From contig JAUJNL010000072.1 in assembly GCA_030448185.1 (NCBI GenBank), positions 1 to 34,429 of the forward strand: a stretch of DNA of 34,429 bases. The letters run 5' to 3'. A program made the translations under genes and the position numbers. Positions 8,106 to 14,870 of the stretch are shown piece after piece. How positions within the stretch are numbered: position 1 is the first letter of the stretch; each line of letters begins with the position of its first letter. This DNA is from Cytophagales bacterium. Lineage in GTDB: Bacteria > Bacteroidota > Bacteroidia > Cytophagales > 172606-1. The notes beneath the pieces were generated by a model. That model worked only from the letters and a program-made list of their open reading frames with translations. It had not been told where the DNA came from and ran no database searches.

Positions 8106-9947
8106 CTAACGTTTGAAATACACTCTGAAAGTGGTGCCTGCCCCTACCTGACTGTCTACTTCTATTTTTCCTCCGGCATTTTCCACTACCTTCTTGACGA
8201 TGTACAGGCCGATGCCTGTGCCATCTACGTGGGCGTGCAGCCGTTTAAACATATCAAAGATTTTATCCTTATCCTGAGATTCCATTCCTAACCCATTGTC
8301 CTGAACGGAAAGCACCAGGAAATTATCTGTTTGCTGACAAGTAATGGCAACATGGGGCGTCCGGCTCGGATCACGATATTTAATGGCATTAGAAAGTAGG
8401 TTATACACCACGCTTTTGAGGTTCTTGCGGGGAAAAACCACGGCCGGACAGGCTTCCAGGTGCAATTCAATCTGAGCTCCGGACTCCTGAATCTGTTGCT
8501 CCAGGTCCATTACGGTAGCATTAACAATTTCCGTCAGGTTCACCTCTTCGCTCACCTGGTCCATTTGTTTCTGAATCCGGGCAATATCGGTTAAATCAGT
8601 AATCGTCTCTTTGAAACGATTCACCGAATTCTCCATTAAGGAAAGAATATTGGCCATTGGCTCGTCCCGGCCAGTCAATTTATGAATCCGCCGGGAGAGC
8701 ACTTTCATTAAACCTTCAATGTTCAGAATTGGGGCTTTCAGGTCATGAGAGGCCGTATAAATAAAATTATCCAGATCGGCATTGATGTGTAAAAGCTGCT
8801 GATTGGCAGCGGCTAACTCTTCATTGCGGTCTTTTATTTCTTCATTGGCAACCCAAAGGTCCCGATTGGCCCTAACCAGTTCTTCGGAAATGGTTAGCAG
8901 TTGCTGCTCGGCCTGTTTGCGCCGGGTGATGTCTTGACACACAGCCATAATCCGGCTGCTTGGTTCGTCTGCTGATCCAATCAGCGAAACATTAATCAAT
9001 GCCCACATGGAGAAGCCATCTTTGCGGACGTATCGTTTTTCTATTTCAAACGATTGCCCGGTCCGGATCAAGTGCTCCATCCGGGGAACATTGTAGGATA
9101 AGTCTTCTGAATGCGTAATATCCTGATAGCTCCGGGATTGCAACTCCTCCAGAGAATAGCCAACCATTTTACAGTAACTCTCATTGGCGAAGGTAAACCT
9201 TCCGGTCAGATCCACCTGAGCAATCCCGACGCTGGTCTGATTAACGATGCTGCTCAGAAAAGCTTCCCGCTCCGTAAGGGTATGGTTTAGTTCTACCACT
9301 CTTTGGAATGATTTCCGCAGGGATTCTTCCCGGGCTGAAAGTTCCCTGGTGCGGTTTTCTACCTGTACTTCAAGCTGCTGGTTGGATTCCCTGAGGGCTT
9401 CCTGGGTATGACGGAGCTTTTGATTAACCCGTTCAAGTTCGGCGTTTTTAGCCTGTAAAGCCCGGTCTTGCTGGTCCCGTTCCAGTTCCATAGCGGCCCG
9501 TTTGGCCATAATGTTAAGCAGCAACTGAACCTTATCCAGGTCTTCAATAGGGCCCGTGTCCATCAGGTAAATCAGGCCGATTACCTTACCCTGAGCCGCT
9601 GTCAGCGGAATACCCACGTAACTGTCTACTCCGAAGTATTTTAAGGCCCGGTTATTGGGAAATTGCTGCTGCACATTCCGGGGAAAAGCGCAAAAATGCC
9701 GGGTCTTTACCACCTGCTCACACAGGGAGCCTACCAGGGGATATTCCAAGTTGGGTATTAGGTTGCCCTGCTTACAGAAAACAATAGAGCGAATGGTTTC
9801 ATCCTCGTCGGTAAGCTCACCAATAAATACATAGGCTACCTTTAATGCTCTTGAGAGATAGTCACTCAGGGAGCAAAAGAACTCCTTGCCAATCGTTTCA
9901 ATGGCAAATTCTTGGGAGATTTCTTCCAGGGCCTGTTGTGCATTCAT
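8106..9947 (-). CDS. GAF-PAS hybrid sensor histidine kinase
   Basis: A 613-aa cytoplasmic sensor kinase with no membrane segment. Order: GAF domain (about 10-155), coiled coil (155-225), PAS with PAC motif (225-345, ending AVCQDITRRKQAEQ), second coiled coil (345-395), HisKA with phospho-acceptor H401 in TASHDLKAP, then the ATPase with N box NLLSNAIKY, G1 DNGLGM, F box IFDMFKRLH and G2 GTGIGLYIVKK. All catalytic boxes are intact. No response regulator adjoins it, so it is an orphan kinase whose partner must lie elsewhere. The GAF and PAS suggest a soluble or redox signal, but no ligand-binding residue can be named. The 262 nt after its 3' end contain no gene. Confidence 0.92.
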   Translation of the reverse strand: MNAQQALEEISQEFAIETIGKEFFCSLSDYLSRALKVAYVFIGELTDEDETIRSIVFCKQGNLIPNLEYPLVGSLCEQVVKTRHFCAFPRNVQQQFPNNRALKYFGVDSYVGIPLTAAQGKVIGLIYLMDTGPIEDLDKVQLLLNIMAKRAAMELERDQQDRALQAKNAELERVNQKLRHTQEALRESNQQLEVQVENRTRELSAREESLRKSFQRVVELNHTLTEREAFLSSIVNQTSVGIAQVDLTGRFTFANESYCKMVGYSLEELQSRSYQDITHSEDLSYNVPRMEHLIRTGQSFEIEKRYVRKDGFSMWALINVSLIGSADEPSSRIMAVCQDITRRKQAEQQLLTISEELVRANRDLWVANEEIKDRNEELAAANQQLLHINADLDNFIYTASHDLKAPILNIEGLMKVLSRRIHKLTGRDEPMANILSLMENSVNRFKETITDLTDIARIQKQMDQVSEEVNLTEIVNATVMDLEQQIQESGAQIELHLEACPAVVFPRKNLKSVVYNLLSNAIKYRDPSRTPHVAITCQQTDNFLVLSVQDNGLGMESQDKDKIFDMFKRLHAHVDGTGIGLYIVKKVVENAGGKIEVDSQVGAGTTFRVYFKR

Positions 9948-10071
9948 AAAAAGCAGTTACGAAAAATAGATAGGTAAAGATGTCAAAGAGGTATTTTTTT
10001 AAATGCTTAGCCTCTGTTTGGTCTTATCTATCCTGCTGTAACCAATACACATACAAAACTCGGGAAAAATT

Positions 10072-11064
10072 TTAGCCGGAGAAAGAAGTCATCTGTGAAT
10101 GGATTAGAATTTCTCTCTTTTCCTTTTTCTTCCGGCGCTGCCAGTAGTTACGGGTACTGACCAGATCATGAATGGCATAATCGGCCCTGGGGAACTGGAA
10201 CCGGTACCCCAACTGGAGCAGCCTGTTGGGTACTACCCAGCGGCTTTTCAGGACCAACTCGGTTTCCGTGCCGATCAGCCAGGACGCAATTTCAAGCAAC
10301 CAGGCGGGTGTCCGGAAGCCAAAGGGCATCCCATACGTCTGGCGGAGCATTTTCATCAGTGTGGCATTAGAGATGGGTTCAGGAGCAGTACAATTCAATA
10401 CACCTTCTACCTCCGGGTGCCCGGCTACCCAACGGATAATGCTTGCCACATCCGTTTCATGAATCCAGCTGACGTATTGCTGGCCATTGCCCTGCCGGCC
10501 GCCCATGCCAGCCCGGACGAGGTTGAGCAGTCTCGGGAAGGCGCCGTCTTCACGACCCAATACAATGCCAATTCGGAGCAGTACCTTACGGGTAAGCGGA
10601 GTCACCCCTTCCCAAAAGGCTCGTTCCCAGGCCTTGCATACATCTACTGAAAAGCCAACTCCGATTTCTCCCGTTTCTTCGTCCATCGGTTGGTCTTCGG
10701 CGTGCCGGTAAATAGTAGCTGATGCGCATTGTATCCACAGCTTAGGGGGGTGATGAGCATTGGCAACAGCTTGATTGAGTACCCTGGTTGACTCCAGCCT
10801 GGATTGCAGTATTTCCGTTTTATTGGCTTCGGTATACCGGCAGTTCACGTTTTTTCCGGTCAGGTTTACCAGCAGATCAGCCTCTTCCAGGTGCGTCTGC
10901 CAGGAACCCAGTGTTTTGCCGTCCCACTGTATCGACTGCACATTGCCTTGCTGCCACTCCGGTCCGCGGCTCAAAATGATTATTGATTCAACTTTATCCT
11001 TAAAGTAGTCAACCAGTACGGAGCCGAGGTAACCGCTGCCACCGGCTAGTATCATCTTTTTCAT
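10072..11064 (-). CDS. TIGR01777 family NAD(P)-dependent epimerase (YfcH-like)
   Basis: A short-chain-dehydrogenase-fold protein of 330 aa with the nucleotide-binding motif GGSGYLG at residues 8-14 and the TIGR01777 pattern: LVNLTGKNVNCRYTEANK, a QCASATIY catalytic region, a DEETGEIG segment and WIHETDVA. The C-terminal DUF1731-like part contains RWVVPNRLLQLGYRFQFP. The substrate of this family is not established. It is the last gene of the GbsR-DCC-epimerase operon, 42 nt after the DCC gene. The last ~25 residues are very basic and not typical of the family, so the 3' end may be extended into non-homologous DNA. It is otherwise intact. Confidence 0.88.
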   Translation of the reverse strand: MKKMILAGGSGYLGSVLVDYFKDKVESIIILSRGPEWQQGNVQSIQWDGKTLGSWQTHLEEADLLVNLTGKNVNCRYTEANKTEILQSRLESTRVLNQAVANAHHPPKLWIQCASATIYRHAEDQPMDEETGEIGVGFSVDVCKAWERAFWEGVTPLTRKVLLRIGIVLGREDGAFPRLLNLVRAGMGGRQGNGQQYVSWIHETDVASIIRWVAGHPEVEGVLNCTAPEPISNATLMKMLRQTYGMPFGFRTPAWLLEIASWLIGTETELVLKSRWVVPNRLLQLGYRFQFPRADYAIHDLVSTRNYWQRRKKKEKREILIHSQMTSFSG

Positions 11065-11106
11065 GTTATTACTATTTTCAGTTAGAAAATCGACTTGAAA
11101 GGTTGT

Positions 11107-11925
11107 TTACAGCAGTATCCAGAGTACCAACAGGCGATATACCACCCAGCTCAGGGAGGCCGACCAGTGAATCTGCAGAAGCCGCACCCGCCGGATGTGC
11201 TCCAGCAGCATCCCGCCGACGACCAGACCAAACCAGCCAAGCGCGAAGTAGGAAGATTGTACCTGGCCCGTCTGGTGTAGCCAGATAACCGGCCCCAGGA
11301 GCAGAGCCCCGGCCAGGGAAACGGTCATCATATTGCCGAGGTAACTAATCAGCCGGTCTTTACGGAGCAAGCTGATGGTCAGGGATTGAAACAGCATCTG
11401 TCCGCCGCAGATGGCAAACTCACGCCACAGGTTGCTGGCGGGTATCAGCGGTATGAGCAAACCCGAATATCGGTACAATACCCAGGAGGTAAAAAGCCAG
11501 GTAGAAAGAAGGTAGGCCCAGCGGTAGGTCAGATTGAGGTCAGGGATACATTGACCTGCCCTTTCAAACCCATTGCCGGGAACAATCACCTTCCGGTTAT
11601 AGGAAATAAAGGCGTAGACCTTTTGCATAACCCAGCGGAAAGGCTGCCAGGCGAACAGGGGTTTAAAAATGGGAAAGCTATGTCCGATTACTTTAAACAA
11701 ACTATCAATGCCGTAAGTAACCGTTTGGTGCTCCCGGTCAACCAAGGCAATCTCATTACAGGCCCGGCGTTGGTCCAAAAGGGCAGCGGTGGCGGGCTGT
11801 ATAGACCCATAAGCTTCGCGGCCCTCCGCATCCAGCATGCCGGTCTGGATAAAAGCGCCGGTGTAGAGATTACACATCGGGCACTCATCGTCATAAATAA
11901 TCGTGTGTTTTTCTAATGTTTTCAT
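11107..11925 (-). CDS. DCC-family thiol-disulfide oxidoreductase with membrane domain
   Basis: A 272-aa protein. The N-terminal ~110 residues are a DCC domain (DUF393) named for its motif, here YDDECPMC with cysteines C15 and C18, a thioredoxin-like redox pair. The remainder has about five hydrophobic segments (LLSTWLFTSWVLYRYSG, MMTVSLAGALLLGPVIWL, ALGWFGLVVGGMLL and others), so the redox domain is tethered to the inner membrane. It is the middle gene of a three-gene operon, 41 nt after the GbsR-type regulator. A TTTCA-N8-TGAAA palindrome sits just before its ATG, suggesting control by that regulator. The redox partner is unknown. Confidence 0.87.
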   Translation of the reverse strand: MKTLEKHTIIYDDECPMCNLYTGAFIQTGMLDAEGREAYGSIQPATAALLDQRRACNEIALVDREHQTVTYGIDSLFKVIGHSFPIFKPLFAWQPFRWVMQKVYAFISYNRKVIVPGNGFERAGQCIPDLNLTYRWAYLLSTWLFTSWVLYRYSGLLIPLIPASNLWREFAICGGQMLFQSLTISLLRKDRLISYLGNMMTVSLAGALLLGPVIWLHQTGQVQSSYFALGWFGLVVGGMLLEHIRRVRLLQIHWSASLSWVVYRLLVLWILL

Positions 11926-11927
11926 AC

Positions 11928-11945
11928 TTTCAGAAATATTTGAAA
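11928..11945. promoter_or_regulatory. Operator-like palindrome before the DCC gene
   Basis: TTTCAGAAATATTTGAAA has the same TTTCA-N8-TGAAA layout as the site upstream of the regulator gene at 12502-12519. It lies 3 nt upstream of the DCC start codon, inside the operon. A shared 5+5 bp arm with equal spacing at two places in one operon supports a common binding protein, most simply the operon's own GbsR/MarR regulator. Confidence 0.55.
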
Positions 11946-11966
11946 ATATAAACCAAATAAAAAAGC

Positions 11967-12473
11967 TTATTTGATAAGCTTAAACAGGGTGCCGAAAAAC
12001 CAGTTCTGGTCAGCCTTCAGCATCACATCAATCGAAGTATCCATTTTACCCACGAATGAATTCAATTGCTCCATCATCTGGATGAAGGCGGCTATATCCG
12101 GTTGGTTTTTATCCCCCTCCACCGCCTGCAACTGTTCCAGCACATTTTTGACCGGTTCAATTTCTCGGCGTTTACGTTCTTTGGCTATGCGCCGGGCTAT
12201 CTCCCAAATGTCCTTCTCGGCCCGGAAGTATTCCTTGCGATCACCGGGGACCAGTTCCTTATGTACCAGGTTCCAGTCCAGCAGATCACGAATATTCATA
12301 TTGGCGTTGCCCCGCGAAATACTTAGTTCTTCCATAATCTGCTCGGTACTGAGCGGCGTAGCTGAAATCAATAACAACGCATGTACCTGCGCCATACTCC
12401 GGTTAATGCCCCATTCGCTACCCAGGCGGCCCCAAGTCTGAATAAACTGCCTTTTGCCTTCTTCGTAATGCAT
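11967..12473 (-). CDS. GbsR/MarR-family transcriptional regulator
   Basis: A 168-aa winged-helix regulator of the GbsR type. It opens EEGKRQFIQTWGRLGSEWGI, continues with a helix-turn-helix (LSTEQIMEELSISRGNANMNIRDLLDWNLV) and wing (PGDRKEYFRAEKDIWEIARRI), and ends with a dimerisation helix. In Bacteroidota this regulator commonly precedes genes for small membrane redox and epimerase proteins. It is first in the operon. A perfect 20-bp palindrome lies 28 nt upstream, and a -7-like TACCTTCG lies only 4 nt before the ATG, which would give a leaderless or nearly leaderless transcript. Autoregulation is likely but inferred. Confidence 0.9.
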   Translation of the reverse strand: MHYEEGKRQFIQTWGRLGSEWGINRSMAQVHALLLISATPLSTEQIMEELSISRGNANMNIRDLLDWNLVHKELVPGDRKEYFRAEKDIWEIARRIAKERKRREIEPVKNVLEQLQAVEGDKNQPDIAAFIQMMEQLNSFVGKMDTSIDVMLKADQNWFFGTLFKLIK

Positions 12474-12500
12474 GATTCGAAGGTAATAGAAGTTTTTGTA

Positions 12501-12520
12501 TTTTCAATAATTATTGAAAA
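12501..12520. promoter_or_regulatory. Perfect 20-bp palindrome upstream of the GbsR-type gene
   Basis: TTTTCAATAATTATTGAAAA is perfectly self-complementary and contains TTTCA-N8-TGAAA. Its position, just upstream of a -7-like box (complement of 12478-12485) and the start codon at 12473, is where an autorepressor would bind. Confidence 0.65.
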
Positions 12521-12576
12521 TTAAATTTTAAATTTTGGATAAGGAATGCCTTTGTAGGTGCCTTTTACCATTTTCA

Positions 12577-12612
12577 CGCAAAGGCGCAAAGTGTTACGCA
12601 AAGGGCGCAAAG
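12577..12612 (+). repeat. CGCAAAG word array (4 copies)
   Basis: Four exact CGCAAAG words at 12577, 12585, 12597 and 12606, irregularly spaced and preceded by TTTCA. The same array, with its TTTCACGCAAAG start, occurs in reverse orientation at 28800-28832, where it overlaps the pbpC start. This is a dispersed repeat common in Bacteroidota intergenic DNA (from memory). Confidence 0.75.
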
Positions 12613-12636
12613 AAATGGGTTTAAAACGTTATCCCC

Positions 12637-12803
12637 GGCCCGTTAGCTTCGCGTTGACTACTGCGTAATTAACTTCGTCAAGCCCTTGGGGACTCTTTCA
12701 ACAAGAGAGGGAATTAGCTATTCCTACTCATACTTTCTCCTTTTGTAGTCAAACTCCTCTCCTTAGATAAGAATCCTGCAAGGATCAGCGAAGCTAACGG
12801 GCC
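12637..12803. repeat. Element bounded by 16-bp perfect inverted repeats
   Basis: GGCCCGTTAGCTTCGC (12637-12652) and GCGAAGCTAACGGGCC (12788-12803) are exact complements, bounding a 167-bp element. Inside the right end sits the small palindrome ATCCTGCAAGGAT. A 30-nt segment here (12772-12801) recurs with few differences at 18967-18997. The core AGCTTCGC also appears in the R element and in the 43-bp inverted repeat at 14499. No ORF. Confidence 0.78.
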
Positions 12804-12863
12804 AGGGTGGTTGATGCCTTTACTTATTAGAAGTCAAATTAGAACAAGTTTGATGAGTTAAAA

Positions 12864-14329
12864 CTAATTTTTTAAGACCTGCACGGTTTTTACCGCCCCT
12901 GCTGACTCCACTTCCAGCACGTAGATATTCGCAGGGAAAGATGAGACGTTGATCAAATGCTCTTCGGATAGATCGACGCCCTGCTTTTCGTAATACAATT
13001 TATTGAATCGGTCATACAACCGGATATTCACCGGAGCTTTGCTTTCCGGGTCGGCGGCAACACGCAAGACATCGGTTACGGGATTGGGATAGGCCATAAC
13101 TGCTAAATCTTCAGCGGGAAGCACCACCAGGGTTACTTCATCGCTTGCCGTAAGGCCCTCATCATCAGTTACCGTTAGCCAGAAGACGTACGTACCAGCT
13201 ACTAGATTATTCAGTCTTAGAAAACCAGTGTTTACCCCGCTCAGGGTGGCCGCCGGGCCGCTTACCTGGGTCCAGGCTCGATCAGGCTCAGTCCCATCCG
13301 GATCTGAGCTACTACCTAACAGGAACGTACTATCTAGCGGTAACTGAATGGTCTTATCTAACCCGGCGCTGACCACGGGTGGCTGATTGGGGCCGGACCG
13401 GATCACTTCAATAGCCGCGATGGTGGGCCGATTGACTTTGCCCCTGAATTCGATAGTAAGACTACTGCCCGTGAGGGTTAGTTCCAGTGTTTTTACCAGC
13501 GCCGTAGCCACGCCGGCTTCGGCGGCAATGTCAAAGTTCGTGAGGAAAGGGATTCCGTTCACGATCACGTCAAAGACTCTTTTTCCCACCGGATCTACAC
13601 CAGACAGCCCGCCTTCTACCCCGAAGTAGATCTCGGCGAAATGCAGCTTTAGGGTATACTTTCCGCGTCGAATCCCCGTGTAGTATTGAAAACTCCCCTG
13701 GTCCTGATCCGAGATGCGCTCCGTCCGGTAGAGGCCATCAGCCGTGGTGCCTTTGATGTCCTCGACTGTGTTATTGGTAAAATTACTGCGGTCCTCAAAA
13801 TCCTCCCTAAAGATAACTCCTTCGGGCGTGATATAGTCCTCACCCCCGGCATTGGTACGGAAGTAGGCTCTTCGCTGGTTTGAGGGCTCATCAATCACCG
13901 TAAAATGAATCGTAAGCCCCTGGCCGGCTTCCCCTTCCCCGTTGTCTTTCGTATAGGGCGTGGCCGTGAGCGTATAACTGCCCGGAGTAGGCGTCCAGGA
14001 CCTATAACGGCCCACACTATCGCCCTTCAGGGCAAAAGGCGTAACGTTTTCTACCGACACACTATCATTAAGGGTAAACACGACACTGCCTACCGGCGAA
14101 GGCTGGGCCAGAGGCTGGACTCGGGCCACTATATTGATCCTGCGGGTAGGCAGCTGGGCCAGGTTGATCACATCCCCGTCGGAGAGATTGACAATCACTG
14201 GCCCCGGGCGGGAGCCTCTACCAGGGCAAAGCCTGCAACAGAGATTGGGGCCGGGTCAGTTGAAGGAGTAGCGGCAAGGGCAGTCTGCCCAAAAAACAAC
14301 ACGCTCAGGAAGAGTAAAAGCTTTGGCAT
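12864..14329 (-). CDS. Secreted malectin / PKD protein with type IX sorting domain, frameshift near the N-terminus
   Basis: A secreted, probably cell-surface carbohydrate-binding protein. From the ATG at 14329 it has a signal peptide (MPKLLLFLSVLFFGQTALA), an Ig-like segment (INLAQLPTRRINIVARVQ...), a malectin domain (FRTNAGG...DIAAEAGVATALVKT), a PKD/cadherin-like domain (PPVVSAGLDKTIQLP...TVTDDEGLTASDEVTLVV), and a C-terminal Por sorting tail (AYPNPVTDVLRV to the end) that directs type IX secretion. The signal peptide and the rest are in different frames. The span is one base short of a multiple of three, and adding one C or G in the run at 14200-14208 joins them (...ARGPVIVNLSDG). The intact downstream frame alone starts at 14198 but would lack a signal peptide. 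Confidence 0.82.
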
Positions 14330-14498
14330 TGGGGTCAAGATTAAGGGTTGAAAGGATTATGGTTGAAACCGGGGATAAGTTATCACTTTAAAAACTCCCT
14401 GAAATTAAATTGCTGTGAATTTTTCGGTCCAGTTAAGAAGAGGACTGCACTTCCCCATGATTAAGTAGTTCTACACGTACTTTAAACTATTCTCTAGC

Positions 14499-14611
14499 TG
14501 TCATTCCCGGAGGGAACTCTCTCTGCGAAGCTAATCTTCTCCATATACCACAATGATTGTCCTAAATAGAGAAGATTAGCTTCGCAGAGAGAGTTCCCTC
14601 CGGGAATGACA
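14499..14611. repeat. 43-bp perfect inverted repeat
   Basis: The arms at 14499-14541 and 14569-14611 are identical in reverse complement over all 43 bases, with a 27-nt spacer. The arm starts TGTCATTCCCGGAGGGAA, contains TGCGAAGCTAA and ends ATCTTCTC. An internally deleted relative lies at 28386-28411. As RNA this would fold into a very long hairpin; as DNA it resembles a terminal-repeat-only mobile element. Confidence 0.92.
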
Positions 14612-14710
14612 AAAAATGGTATCGACTAATTTTGGTGACCTACTTAGCTGCTTGCTTTTCCATACAAGGCTTGCAGCCCCTTGGCTCCATTCAAGTGACG
14701 ACTATCGTAG

Positions 14711-14729
14711 GGGCGAATTGCATTCGCCC
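14711..14729. repeat. GGGCGAA-TTGCA-TTCGCCC palindrome
   Basis: A perfect 7-bp stem with a TTGCA centre, directly preceded by GTAGG. The GTAG-plus-hairpin form resembles REP sequences mobilised by RAYT (TnpA-REP) transposases, but no such transposase is in the window. It shares the TGCA-centred style of the units at 34 and 5955. Confidence 0.6.
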
Positions 14730-14802
14730 TTCTTGTATGGCATACGCCCTTCCGGCCCGTTTTGGAGACGGTATTACGGCACCAAGTTCCTGATACAAAA
14801 AA

Positions 14803-14825
14803 GGCACGGAAGAAACTTCCGCGCC
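14803..14825. repeat. GGCACGGAAG / CTTCCGCGCC palindrome
   Basis: A 10-bp stem with one mismatch and a 3-nt loop. A near-identical unit (loop TAA) lies at 31242-31264 inside a larger composite element, so this is a dispersed family. Confidence 0.65.
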
Positions 14826-14870
14826 AATTCAGGGCAGTAACGCAGCAGCACTGCTGCTTATGGGTAATTC

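Larger units (their letters stand above)
12474..12863. other. Repeat-filled intergenic region
   Basis: There is no gene. From left to right it holds the regulator's promoter and operator, A/T-rich DNA, a CGCAAAG word array, an inverted-repeat-bounded element (12637-12803), and a short tail before the malectin gene's 3' end. No strong terminator was found for the malectin gene. Confidence 0.65.
14330..14870. other. Gene-free stretch made of palindromic repeats
   Basis: There is no gene between the receptor's stop and the malectin gene's start. It contains a 43-bp perfect inverted repeat (14499-14611) and two short palindromes (14711-14729, 14803-14825). The first ~170 nt should contain the malectin gene promoter; I did not find a clear box. 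The receptor gene has no obvious terminator. Confidence 0.65.
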
